A stretch of 64,000 nucleotides of DNA from Nymphaea colorata (lineage: Eukaryota > Streptophyta > Magnoliopsida > Nymphaeales > Nymphaeaceae): positions 43,765,115 to 43,829,114 of the forward strand of contig NC_045138.2 in NCBI RefSeq assembly GCF_008831285.2, in the 5' to 3' direction. The position numbers and the translations under genes are program-made. Positions 10,901-25,300 of this stretch are shown here, piece by piece. How positions within the stretch are numbered: the first letter of the stretch is position 1; each line of letters opens with the position of its first letter. The notes beneath the pieces are model-generated. The model ran no database searches, was not told where the DNA came from, and saw nothing but the letters and a program-made list of their open reading frames with translations.

Positions 10901-13900
10901 TGTTCAACGTGGGTGCAGTAAGGACCTGCTATCTCTGTAAAGATGCCATCTAAGCACTGTTGCAATTGGGCCAACGTGTTGCACATTTCTTCCACAGAAG
11001 CAATCAACGACTAGATCTGTACCTTTACACTCTTTATACGCAAAGTCTGCCAGGTCATAGGGTAGTTAGCATGCAAAATAACTCTAGTACCACTTGATGC
11101 ATGTCTTCCTCGCTAGCTGAGGATCTCTTGCATGCATCTAGCCTTTCACTGGTCTTAAGATGTACAACGTGCCTATCCACATACAATCCCGACCAATGGA
11201 TACCTGATTACAACTTATCACCCTCAATGCTATGCTCGCCACAAGGAAGATTCTCACGGTGCTGCCCGTGCTCTCTATCTATCCCACGCCTCGGCACCCA
11301 GATCTAGCCATCAAGGATCAGATCTAGGCTGAACCCCATGCTGACCTTAGATCGGGCATGCTGATTACTATCGAGTATGCCTTCGCATCCCCGATGGCAA
11401 GCAGTCGCTCTCGAATGCAGGCTTGCCATCTATCTCAGCCTCAGCCTTGGATAGCCAGCCGCATTTGTCGGCCAGCGTGCTCGTCAGGCCACTCCTCAGC
11501 CAACCGCCCTACTGCATGTAATCAGCAGCCCTCGACAATCTCAGTTATTTGCTATCATGACGCGCTAGCTAGGTGCAGACCGCCTTCCTTTTGCCTGCCT
11601 TAGTCTCAAGCCTAGGGCTGTTTACAAGCCAAGTTTGAGCTGAGCTGAGTCTGCTCAAACTCGGCTCTAGTATTTTAGACCAATGTTTTCCGTATCGTAC
11701 GATACAGACGCGTATAGGTCGAAGAAACCTATACGATACGTGTTTGATAAGCGATACGCATCCGTATCGTACGAGTATCGTCCGTATTATGCGATACGGG
11801 GGCCGTATCGCATGATACGTGCGATACACCCCCGTATCGTACGATACGGGTTAAAACACATTTTTTTTTATTTTTGAAAGTTTAAACACTCCTCCCTCTC
11901 TCTCTTCTTATATTTAAAGACTCCAAGAGAAGTAGGAGGGAGAGATTTTGCTCATTTTCATAAAAAATAACCGAGGATTCATTGATTTGAGAGATATTAT
12001 CGTTGAATCATGAAAGATGATAACTATATGTTTTAAACTGTGATGTAATCTAAGTCCTAAAACTCCAAGTCTTAAGGCTCTAAGTCCTAAGATTCTATAA
12101 AATTTTCAAGTTTAAAATTGTGATAGATGCTTATTATGTTATTTTGTATATCTAATTTCTTATTTTTGAATGTGTTGTTGATAATTTGATATACATGAAT
12201 GTTTCTTATGGATGATGATCTTTTTTATATTTGAATACTTTTTTCTTGATTTCTATTTTTTTGTTCATTTTTTCAGATTTTTAATGTTTTTTCTCTATTT
12301 TTTCAGATTTTTAAATATTTTTTAAAATTAAAAAATTAATTTTACGATACGCTACGCTACGTTTGCGATACGGCGTATAGGTCGGCCCGACCGATACATG
12401 ATACGCTACGCCTTTTATAACATTGTTTTAGACAAAACTCAAACTCGGCTCGAGCAGCTTGATTAAACTCAAGTTGACGAGTTTGAGCTGCGCCAAGCAT
12501 TTTATTAAAATATTTTATTTGTAAAAGAAAAGGCAGTATGGGAACTTTATCACTAAACCTCACGTTTGCTAGCCAAGGTACAAACTGAGGTGAACAATCT
12601 ACTTTTTCTGTAAACATTATTAGACATATTATATGTATTTTCTTTGTCGAGCTTAACCGAGTTTAACGGAGCCGAGCCCACTTAACTTGAACTCGACTCA
12701 TTTACATGATCGAGTTGATTTCTTAACTCGAACTTGATTCGTTTATTAAATGAGTTGGGCTTGAGTTGAGTTTGTCGAGCGAGTTCGAGATGACATCAAG
12801 TTAGCTCGACTCATTCAACAGCCCTACTCAAGCCTGGCCACCTGTCCAGCTTGGTGCCAGCCGCGGGACTGCGTCCCTTGCGCCAGCCAAACCTTGACCG
12901 CAGCCTCCCTCGGCCTAGCCGAGTGCAGCCTATCCTGGCTGTAGCCTAGTTGCCAGCCAGCCCTCACACCGAACTTGACCCCGGCCTTGTTCGGCGGAGC
13001 CTCCTGCGACCAGTAGTCGTATAGCCCCGTTGAGTGGCAAAAGCACCCAAAAAGGACTAGTTTGAGGCATCAACCTGGGGACCCATCTGTCACTCAGGGC
13101 TCACGGCTGCCAAGCCCAGCTCTTTCCCAGCCTGGCTATGGCAACCACTCGGCCTAGGCGACTGGGATCTTCCCCTTCCTTGTTCTCTATCTCCCTCTCT
13201 CTCGTTGGCTTGTTCACACACTACACGTCTAACCTGCATACTGACAAATTTACAGGAAATGATGTTCATATATATCCAAGTTTAATTGCTACCTTGTGCC
13301 TTTTTGGGTGCTTTGGGATGCTGAAAAACAATGCTGTAGGATGATGCCAAATCAGTTACTTGGGACATTTTTGTGTGGGGTTATTACAAGTGATACCTTA
13401 TTTACATAGATAATATTGCAATATGTTTGCATGTTAGTTTGCCCTACTAATTTTTTAGAAAGTTTTACTTGTAAGAGATTTGTTTCGGAATGATCATCTC
13501 AATCTGAAAAGAAATGTATTTTCTTGCCTTGCTGTTATGGGAAGGAAGCCATGCATATAATAAGGGAAGAACATTTGTCGTAAGCAAGTTGCCTTTGCCA
13601 AACTATCGAGTAGACTTGGACGACCGGCATGGATCTACAAGGAAAGAGGTAAAGCATAATGGTTGCAGATGTATTAGAACTAGAAATTTTTCATGTTAAT
13701 ATTCCTTGTTCTTTGCAGATTAACATGTCTACAGAGACTGCAAGAAGAGTTGATTGTCTTTTGGGTAGCTCTTCAAAAGCACCTCAGAATGATGAGTCTC
13801 AGAATGTTTCTACTCAAAGAAGCATGCAGTCTTCCACTTTTGCTGCAACGAAATCCAGTAGCACAGCTGCAAGGGACATTGCAAGGGAGACGGCTAATAA

Positions 13901-14943
13901 TGATCTACGAGAAAAGCTACAACTCCTGAAGGTTTGCATCTCTTTCTCTTACACAGAATGAAATGCACATTGTGAGCATGTGCTTTACTTACGACCTATG
14001 GAACCTGTCTCATTTTCTCTTTGGGACCTGTCTCGAAATGTCACATTGGGTTTTAGGTATGGTATTCTAGTTTGTCTTCACCTGCACATTTGCTTTCATG
14101 CCTCAAGATTAGTTATTTTTGTCTTTTCGTTTGTTCATGCTGCGTTTTTCTGACTTATAGAAACAATGCATTGTGGACTATGAGAGTTTATTTGACATTT
14201 CTCCATTTTGATTTTTACACTCAGGCAGCCCCTGCTTATAGAGCTATGCAGTCTTTTCGGGAGAAGTTGCCTGCTTACAATGTGAGGACTGAATTTCTAA
14301 AAGTAGTCGCAGCAAACCAGGTCAGTAACTTCTCTTTTTGTGGGCTCTGTCATGCCCTGAGAGAAATGAAGGGGCATGCCTAAGGTGTGAGTTGCGTGAC
14401 CTGTTGTTTGTTCATCTCTCACTATCGGGCCTATATATAGTCTTACATGAACAACGTAATAGTGATATTAAAAGACAAGGAATATGAACATTTCATACCA
14501 TCTAAAAATAACTTATTCGGTTAAGTATTTGTAGGTGCAGAAGTTTAATTTCTTCTCTTGACATATTTGCATCAGCATCTGAAACCTTGATTCTCTGAAA
14601 GCTTACCTTGGAAAAACTAGAAGATATTTAGTGATTTGACAATGTTTGGGCAAATAAATGCTGTTTTAGCAATTAGAGTCCAAATAGTTACTAGAAAAGT
14701 ATAGGGTACAACTTGTCAAAATCCAAAGTCGCCAGTCAGAGGCAGATCCTTCATGACTCCAAAAGACTAGTCAGGAGAAGTTAGTCTGAGTTGGTTCAAG
14801 TTGATTGACAAAAATAAATGATACATATATTTGCGTCAAATACTGACTGTATGTGTGTGGTTCATCACACTACCATCGATTAATATAAACAATGAATATA
14901 TGTGTTTATTTTCGTAAAATCTGGTTCTTGATGTGTATATGTA

Positions 14944-15042
<99 letters not shown>

Positions 15043-16242
15043 ATTTTTGATGCTTCAACCTGCACCATATGCCATAGATTCATGTAGGACCTTTTGATTA
15101 CTTGCAACAAATTTTCTAGTTGAAAGGATCGCATCAGTATGCTCATCTTCTCCAGAAGGGCCTGCTCATCAATAAGGTTGTCCTGGTTTCTACTATCGGT
15201 TCAAATGTTAACTTGTACGGTGCCAAAATATATTGTACAAATCTATGTTAGAAAGAAATGTCTTTCATTACAAAATATATTCCTTTGTGTAGATTTGTTT
15301 GAAATTGATTTTCTGAAAGGATTTTGTAGTTCATCTAATAACCAAAAAATTTCATTTCATCTGCTGCTCAATTGAGGAACTTTCACTAAATATCAAATTT
15401 TTGAAGGAGGTCATAGAATGCTCCCTTTCTCTAATGTAAATGTCAAAAGCCTGCTCTCTTTGCTTTTCTTTTTTGGCTATATCTTTTTCAAAGTTATATG
15501 TAAAGTTGCTGTCATTGACTTTCTATTTCCAAAATAGCAATGAATTATCCATGGGCTGTCATACAAGTAAAGGGAGTATCTTTTTCTTCCTGTCCTTACC
15601 GCTCTTATTTGCTTTTCTGCAGGTCCTAGTAGTTTCTGGTGAGACTGGCTGTGGCAAAACTACACAGTTGCCACAGTTTATCCTAGAAGCAGAAATTGAC
15701 TCTTTCCGTGGGATGAGCTGTAATATAATATGTACACAGCCACGCCGTATATCTGCTATATCTGTTGCTGCACGTATTTCAACTGAAAGAGGTGAAGACC
15801 TCGGTGAAACTGTGGGCTACCAGATCCGCTTGGAAGCAAAGCGTTCTGCTCAAACACAGCTTCTATTTTGTACAACTGGCGTCCTTCTTCGTCGCCTAGT
15901 AATAAGCTCTCTCTCTCTCTCTCTATTTCCACTGAATAGTTCGAATGCATAGGCTCATACTAAAGTAAATATATGTTCTGGTTATCTCCTATAAGTTGGG
16001 CCGCTTCTTGAGGGTTTTTTTTTCTTTCCTTTTGATGAAAATGAAATATAAAAACCGCCAGCAAACACAAAGGTTGGATGTGTTCCTTCTGTAAGATATG
16101 AATTATGTTGAATAGAGAAAGCAAGCACAAAGAATGCAGATGTAACGTGGAAAAACCTCGACACGAGGAAAAAAAAACCACGATTAGAGAGGATTCCAGT
16201 GCTCACCAGCTGCTGGTCACTCTTTCTCTTAATTCTCATTGT

Positions 16243-16290
<48 letters not shown>

Positions 16291-16295
16291 GAGGA

Positions 16296-16338
<43 letters not shown>

Positions 16339-19300
16339 CTGCACGATCTAATTCATTAAGCTGCCCACTTCTCATGTTAAATGAGAATTAGGGTAAAAAG
16401 AAGAAATTACAAAAACAGTCCAAGACTGGAACAACTATTAATGAAAGCTGTTAATACAACTTTTAAATATTCAAAAGACCACCTATTATAAATGTTATTA
16501 AACACTCCCCCTCAAGCTGGAGCGTAGATGTTAATCGTGCTCAGTTTGTTACAACATCTAGAGAACTCTGCAATAGGCAACGCTTTAGTAAAGATATCAG
16601 CCGTTTGATCATCTGAGGCTACATGTATAGTGGGGATGATTCCCCTTTGAACCATATCACGAATATGATGACAATCTACTTCAATGTGCTTTGTCCTCTC
16701 ATGAAATACGGGATTATTGGCAATGTAGGTGGCAACTCTGTTATCACAAAACATTTTCATAGGCAAAGACGTTGGAATACTGAGACTCTCAAGTAGGGAT
16801 CTAGACCAAGTCATTTCGGCAGCAGTTTGAGCCATCACACGATATTCTGACTCTGCACTAGACCTAGAAACAACACTTTGTTTCTTACTCCTCCAGGAAA
16901 TGAGATTTCCTCCCACAAACATACAAAACCCTGTGGTAGACTTATTGTCATCAATTGAGCCTGCATAATCTGCATCACTATAAGCTTCAACATCCAGAGA
17001 TGTACCTTTTTTGAAGAAAAGGCCTTTGCCAGGGGAGGACTTCAAATATTTGACAATCAACATAGCTGCATCCCAATGTGATTGTTTTGGTTTTTCCAGG
17101 AATTGGTTTGATTTTTCCACGACAAAGCTAATATCTGGTCGAGTCACTGTCACATAAAGAAGCTTACCAATCAACGACCTGTAGGCTTGTGAAGCTACCT
17201 CTTTCGAGTCATCCTCATATAGATGCGTGGATTCATAGGAAGAGTTGCTGGTTTAGCTCCTAGCATCCCTGTGTCTTGTAAAGGATCAAGAACATACTTC
17301 CTTTGCGACAACACAACTCCTTCCTTGTTACGAGCAACTTTGATGCCAAGAAAATACCGTAGCTGACCAAGATCTTTGGTAACAAAGTGTTTTTGCAAAA
17401 ACTGCTTTGTTAGAGCTACCTCCTGCCCACATTCATCTGCCAAAACAAAATCATCAACATACACCACTAGCACAACTGTACCTCTAGATCATTTCTTGAT
17501 GAACAATGAATGGTTCAGATGAGACCTCGTAAAGCCACATTCTAACACCACTTCAGAGAATTTGTGAAACCAAGCACGAGGACTTTGTTTCAATCCATAG
17601 ATAGCTTTCTTCAACCCACACACCTTACCACACTCCCCCTGACGTTCAAAGCCAGGGGGTTGCTGCATGTAAACAGTCTCATCAAGATCCCCATATAAGA
17701 AAACATTTTTGACATCCAACTGATACAAAAGCCAATCATAATGCACTGCGACTGACACAAGAAGACGTATGGTCCCCATCCTAGCTACAAGCGAGAAAGT
17801 CTCAAAGAAATCAACACCATATGTTTGTGTATACCTTTTGGCTAGAAGATGAGCTTTGTAGCGTTACACTGAGCCATTGGATAAATACTTTATGGTGAAA
17901 ACCCATTTGGAGCCAACGACATCACAACCAGATGGAGGATCAACCAAGTCCCATGTCCCTCGTTGCAGTAGAGTCTCCATCTCATCCTGCATAGCTTGCC
18001 GCCACTTCGGGTCAAGTAATGCCTGTTGGTGACTAGAGGGAACAAAGTGCACTGACAAGGCTGACACGAACTGTTGCAGGCTACCCCCAATATTATCAGT
18101 AGAAACAAACTGAGATATAGGATGAAGAGTACACTGTTGTTTGCTTTTGCGAAGAGCTATGGGAAGGTCATCAGCCCTATCAGAGCCATGAGTGCCATAA
18201 TCTAGGTTTTCATGAGAGCTTACCTCCTGAGGAGACATTGGTGGAGAGACAGTAGGAGCCTTATGTCGACGGATATAAGTTTGTGGAGGATCCATAAAGC
18301 AACTATTGGAGGGAGAAACAAACTCAAGGTAAGAAGGAACCGACTCCAATGGGATGGGAGGAATGGGAAGAGGAACAGAAGGTGACACCTGTTGTGGAGG
18401 ACAAGAGGGGATGTAATCATGTAATAAGGTTGAGACTCAAAGAAGGTAACATCCGCACTGATAAATTTCTTATGAGTTAAGGGATCAAAACACTTGTAGC
18501 CTTTTTGATGGGAAGGATAGCCAATGAAAACATACTTGATGGACTGAGCTGCAAGTTTATCCCTGTGTGGGCCCAGAACATGAACAAAACAAGTACAACC
18601 AAACACCTTTGGAGGAAGATGAAATAATGGTCGATTGGGAAACATTCTTTGGATGAGAATTTCATTTTGAATAGCTGAGGATGGTAAACGATTGATCAGG
18701 TAACAAGCAGTAAGTATGACATCTCCCCAAAAACCCGTAGGGAGATGAGAGTGCAACATAAGAGTATGAGCCATGTCTAGAAGTTGACAATGTTTTCTCT
18801 CAGCAACCCCATTTTGTTGGGACGTGTGAGGACATGTAAACTGTACCATGATTGTGCTAAAATTGCATTAAGTTGGAGGCTTTGAACTCTAAGGCATTAT
18901 CAGTGCGAATGCATTTGACAGTAGAAGAAAATTGAGTCTTTATTTCTAGAATGAAATTTTTGAGAATACATATGACATCAGACCTCTCTTTCATCAAAAA
19001 CACCCAACTAACTCTAGAATAATCATCAAATGACCAGGTAATAACGAAACTTAGACCTACTAGCAACCCGACTAGGCCCCCACACATCAACATGAAGAAG
19101 ATCAAAAACACTCTGACTGTCACACCCCGACCTTTTAACCCTCAAACCCCCTCTTTTTATTTTTTTATTTTATTTTTTTTTTTTCTGAACATAAATCATC
19201 GAGGTGTGACTACCCAACAATTCAAAAAGACGATGAGCCAAACAATTCAAAACAATGGGGCGAACTTTCATTTATATAACCATTTTGTTTCATACAAATT

Positions 19301-22300
19301 CACATCTATGTGCATGACCAAAATGCCCCAAAATCATAACATTGATGCCTAACAAAAAGAAGACATCAATAAAACCAAAACATGACGCGCCGACACTACA
19401 AACGACAATCCCAAAACCTCCCCAGTAGGACGTGAGTGAAGCCATCTGCTCAACCTGTTGCCCCGGGTCCGCCAAAACCTGAAAAAGAAAACAACTGAAG
19501 GCTCAGCCTTCGCAGTATGGCAACAAGTCAGGAAAATGCCAAACCCTCTCAAGTAAGGCTCAAATAAAAGAACAAATATCAACCCATCTATCGTCATGTC
19601 GTGTCAGAGTACGACACGTAAAAGCTACCTGATGGCCACGCTAACACAACATCAGTCACATGCGAAGCATACTTAAACATAACACTTGTATTCATATCAT
19701 TCACATATGTGTCAGTCACATGCATTCTATCAAACACATTACATTTTCATTAACTTTAGTGCATTAACAGTTCCTGTGGGTGCAACACAGGCACGTGCAC
19801 ACCGCGGGCGGCCTACAGCCGAGAGACAACCCCCGTGGTGGCCCATAACAGTATGGATCCATTTCACCCGCTGCAGCGGTAGAGCACTCTTCCCTGGATG
19901 TGTGAAGTCCAAGGTGAGATACTCAGCCTTCCCTAGGACAGCCAGGTTGGGAAGGCGGGAGCCCAACGCTCCAAGCACAACACACAACAGAACCTTGGGG
20001 CCTTGCACCGCCTGCGCTCCGACAGGCGAGACCAGTGGCGAGAACGGGACGTCTCCCAAACACACAGCCACATCCCACTGGCCTCTCATCTCTTAATCAT
20101 TCATTATTATCATTAGAATAATGCATTCACAAACTGACTGGCTAGCTCATGAGGTTGGTACACTCCACGAGTGCATTCACACCTCCAGTTGCCTCCACAC
20201 GAGGTTTACACATAACACTAACAGTCATAGCTAGCCGTCAAACAATATGGGTACAATTACCCTCTATTTCATCCATTTGCATCGTTTCCCATGGCAATGC
20301 ATATGCAACAACGTATACATTCATATCAATCATCACATCAATCCTCACATCAATCACGTCAATCACCTCTTTGAAAAACTTAGTCAATCCACAGAGAGTA
20401 GTCTCGATCTGCGGTTGGCTCGTAGCTGTCCTATGCAGTTATTCTATGATGCTTTCTAATGTACAATTGGGGTCGAGGAGACACTCGACTCGATACCCCG
20501 CCTCATCTGTCCTAAACAGATATCAATTCTAGCATGCACATGCCAATGCGTAACATTTTCAAAACAAAAGACTAATAATCTTTCTAACCCATTCATATCA
20601 TATAAGCAACATACATATACTCATTCACAAAGCAGTCAATCAATTTAACATCACAATCCTAGGATCCCTTGATCCTAGGAGCACACAATCACACATTTGC
20701 CCCAGGCAGGGATTTGCCTGGAATGTCGCCATACTTGTGGCGTGCTCACCAAATTCTTCAAAATGCCTCAAGCTTCGAACTCAAGGTCGACGGGATGTGC
20801 CCGGTGCACCTGCAAACATAAACAAGAATAAGGTTTCTACTAGATACCTACACAATTCAAACAAAAACGAACAAATACAAAATAAAATCCTTGAGGCACG
20901 TGTCGTCGCCTCAAGAGGGTGTCGACAGGTAGTGTCGACCAACAAGCTCTCCAATAGGCCTCCTCCTTTACGCCTTGACGTTGCCTCGAAATATCAAAAC
21001 CCTCAACCATCAATCAATCCATCACTAATTCCTTCCTCAATAACGTTCTTTAATTAAGACATCAACCCCAAAGTCACATCCAAATACGTATACTTTCCCT
21101 AATTAACTTCATGATACACCCGTTCACGGAAGTTAGCGCTACACTCCCTAAGACGGTTCTAAATCTTCTCCACAACCTCACAATCTCTACCATGCTTCCC
21201 TAAAGCTTCGAAAATTAATCCATCATGCTTAAACGATCATTAAATACACGAATCATTACTTCCCAACACAAATCCTAAGTTTCCCCCAAAAACAAAATCA
21301 CTAACAAGTCATCAATTCTAAGCTCTAGCATGCTCGAACAATAATTATACATGCTTTAGAAGATAATATTCATTACTTTGAGCTTGATTAGGTATCGCTC
21401 ACCCCAAAACAAGCGTCCAAACTGCTACAACCTTTCTAGCAACCACTTAACACGTCCGATCAAGTGCCAATGCTCGAGATTGCTTGCCGCCGCTGCTCAT
21501 TACACGCCCTACTAGCTGGTAAGAGGGGAAAAACGTCCCTAAACTGCAATCCAACCCCAAAACGCCATAAAAAGAGTCAACACACGTCCAAATAAAGTTC
21601 AACACCAAATCTGTTGCTAGGAGAGACCCACGGTAGTAGTGGGAAAAGCTGAAATGAACAAGAGAAAAGGACGCTGACAGAGAGGAGAGATAGAGAGAGG
21701 AGGGGTTCAGTCAAGGGGGAAAACGGCAGTGGGGGTGAGAGAAGAGAGAAAGAGCAGGTGGGGGAGTGCGGGTGAGTGAGAAGAGGGTCGAGCGGTAGAG
21801 AACCAGTGGAAAAGGGGAAAGAGAGTGGCGAGAGAGAAGAAGAGGGGACGTGCGGCAGAGAAAAAAAACAAAAGGGCATGAGTGGCAGAGAAGGGAAAAT
21901 CGCACGAGAGAGAGAGGGTTTACCAAGCCGCTGCCGCCGTAGTCGCTGCTGCCACCTCCGTCGCCGTTCCAGCCACCACCACACCGACCGCCACTTCTCC
22001 TGCCTCTGCGCTGTCACGGGAGACCACCAGGAGACGACGAAGGAGGAAAAAGGGAAAGGCGAGGGAGAAGGGCCTCGCGTCGGGCTCCTTACGCGAGTGG
22101 GGGTCGGGTCCGGGTCTGGACCCTAACCCGACCCGACCTGCCAAAACGAACGAGCGTTACACTGACTGGACGGACTCAAACTTGAAGGAAAACTACTTCG
22201 AGTGTGTTTGCCAAGTTGACAAGCTTCACACTCAAAGGTGTCAGACATAGACATATTGGGAAGAACATGACACAGCTTCGATGGAGAAGGATGACCCAAC

Positions 22301-25300
22301 CGCAGGTGCCATTGTTATGGAGTGGGTTTTTGGGACATAGAAATAGCTGTAGAATCCACAGATGTCGACAAAAGGTAGACTCCCCCTTGCTCATGACCTC
22401 CACCAATCATCTTCTCAGTTTGTAAGTCCTGAAATACACAAGAATTAGGGTCAAACATGACTTTACATTGCAAACCAGATGTTAGCTGCTGTACTGACAA
22501 TAGGTTTGTGAGTATATAAAACATTTGATAAACTTAATGAAGGGGAGATTTTAACATCACCACTTCCCATAATGGGAGAGAACCTGCCATCGGCTAATTT
22601 AACAAACCGTGGCCGATCAAACTTGGTCAAAGAAGAGAACAAACGCGGCCGACTACAAAAATGCCTCGAGGCACCTGAATCAATCATCCAAACTGTACCT
22701 GGGTCGTGTGAAACTGTGGAAAGAGCAGAGCCAACTATTCCAGACGAGGCAGAGACTGATGTGGAATATGAAGCAGCTCTTTGAGATAATATATGCTCAT
22801 ACTCAGAAGTCAGATGTTATTGACAGACTGAGGTAGAGTAATCGCCAGATGACTTAGCCTGTTATATGCCTTTGCCAAACCAGAGATATCACTCCCAGTG
22901 AGCATTTGTGCCTTTGCCACTGAATATTTTGGAGAAAGACCTGCCAAAAACTTGGAAACCATACTTTGCTCATAATGGGTCTTATAGCACGACTTACATG
23001 GGGGCCGAAGGGATTTTAGTCGCTCAAAAGTGGCCTTGACTGCAGCAAAATATTGGGGCAAACTCATATCACCCTGTTGTAGTTTGTATAGTTCTTCTAC
23101 CTGGAATACCTTGCTCATATTTTTTGTCATGTGAATAAGTCTCACTTAAAAAATGCCACATCTCCTTAACAGTAGTATAATATGCAATGGTAGGAGAAAT
23201 AGAAGAGTCCACACTATTCATGATCCAAGACATAACCATGTTGTTATCCTCTTCCCACGAAGCATATTTTCCAGCCTTGATAACTGGTTCATCTTCCTCA
23301 AGTAAATATTTTTTTCGATGTCCAGTGATTGACATCATGAATGATCTCGACCAGATTTCATAATTAAGACCATCTAATTTAACTGTAGAACCGTATGAGA
23401 ATGGATTGCCTCCAATTTTAAACTCATGAGAGGAATCAGGTTTGAGATTTTCAGCCATTGTAAATCTGTCCACAATAGTTCAGCCGAAAGAGAATATATA
23501 GAGCAGAATAAGGCCGATAAGAAAAACAGGGACTAGCGCCACAACAAAAAAAATATCGTGTAGATGAGCAGCACTTCTTCCAAATAAACTATAAATAACC
23601 ACACAACAGATTGCTGTCCACGGCTGACAGCCACTCCACAACTACAAAACAAATTCACTCGAGCTGCACTTCTTCCAAATAAAATATAAACAACCACACA
23701 GCAGATTGCTGTCCATGGCTGACAGCCACTCCACGACTACAAAACAAATTCACTCACGTGTAGATGGGCAGCACTTCTTCCCACACAGCACATTCCTGTC
23801 CAGACAACAGCCACACCACGACTACCAAAAAAAAAATTCTACTCCTCAACCAGCAGTTCTTCATTTGGCTGCTCCACCATCTTATGTCAGTCCATAAGAT
23901 ATTAAAAGACACAGACTCCCACATAGCTGTGCCATTTTTTTTTTTTTTGATATCCATGGTTGGAGTCTATTCACACATATTTCTAAGCGTGGACAGACTC
24001 CTTCCCACGCTCCTTGCTGATGTTGCCGACCAGAACAAATGAAGGAAGAGAGGGAGAGGAGAAGAGGAGGGAGAGAGATCGCCGGAGAAGAGAAGGTCGC
24101 CGGAAGTTGGACAGTTGCCGGTGGTCACTTCGCCCGCTCTGATACCATGTTGCTTGAGAGAGAGAGAAAGAGATGAGGAGAGGGAGAGAGAGAGAGAGAA
24201 AACTGCACGATCTAACGTTAAATGAGAATTAGGGTAAAAAGAAGAAATTACAAAAACAGTCCAAGACTGGAACAACTATTAATAAAAGCTGCGGGCCGGA
24301 TAGGGTCCAGACCCGGATCCAAACATACATAGCATGTCTACAAATTAGTTGACTGAAACATTTGATGGAGTGGGCTTGACATCATCATAATTTACCTGTC
24401 ACATGGACATTTAGAACAGTTAATTGTTGGCATGTCTTCTTGGCATGCATCTGAGATTGTGCATCCTTGTCTGTATTTTTTGGCGTTTTCTTTTGTTTTA
24501 TATTTAGCTCATGTGCATAAGCATTTTAAAACTTATAAGGTTATAACCATAAAAAAAATTCTTCATCTGGGCATTGAAGTATTAGAAATATACATCTTTC
24601 TACGGGCTATGAAAAATTACTCACTTGGAGCAACAATATCCACATTTATTTGATGCAGAAAAACAGGCTTTGAAAAAGAAAATTTGTTGAAAAGAGTGTT
24701 TTCATTGCTTACTTCATCTAAGTGCTACACTGAAACTTTCCATCTTCCGTGGCATTTTCATTGCTAAGTTTTTAGGTTATATGCTTATGCATTTGAAGGC
24801 TTGAATACAATAAATATCAAAGTTTCCTTATCTAGGCTACACGCTAAATATTAGAGCCATGCATAATTTTTTCAAGGATTATGAATAATTTATTCATTCA
24901 AATGACATTTATGTCTATGTTTATCTGATGTAGAGAAGCTGATAGAGCTTTTGGAAAGGGAACATATTATCTTCACTTTCTATGCAGCCATTCGGTCTTC
25001 GATGGTGTAATTTTACATGTCTGTCACAATAACCTTGCCATGATGAAGCAGAGGTAGCAAAGCAAAGGAAAGCAATGTTGTTATTAGCTGAAATGAATAT
25101 CTCTATATATAATAGTATAGCATTTGTCGTTTGCCAAGGGTATCTATTAGCACATTGGCCTTATCAGCTCAAAGCTGAGCGTAAATTGTTAGGTCAGATG
25201 TCTTATTGGTATTGTTGTAGGCTTGTTTATCTGAAGTTGACAATCCCCCCCATATAATTGAACACATGAGCAGGAGTCATTTGAGGTCCAAGTGAGGCAT

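Larger units (their letters stand above)
16240..24291 (-). mobile_element. Copia A: decayed antisense Ty1/copia element split by a solo LTR
   Basis: The minus-strand element runs from an LTR at the right (24148-24291, truncated) through the primer-binding site (24137-24147), gag, protease, integrase, reverse transcriptase and RNase H, to the polypurine tract (16505-16515) and the 3' LTR (16240-16504). Its integrase region is interrupted at 19117/22162 by the solo LTR 19118-22161. Without that insert it is about 5.0 kb, normal for copia. The right LTR stops abruptly at about 24291, where unrelated GC-rich sequence starts, so no target duplication could be confirmed. Confidence 0.8.

Noticed and set aside
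13514-13548. An ATG upstream of helicase exon 3 that extends the open frame
   Set aside because: It lies in intron 2. Joining exon 2 at 5681 to 13549 restores the conserved LYFHAYNKG sequence, so the ATG is not used.
19739-20532. Overlapping frames in solo LTR 2 that resemble frames in copies 1 and 3
   Set aside because: Their similarity only shows that the three LTRs are related. The frames are not conserved in length and are interrupted in the other copies.
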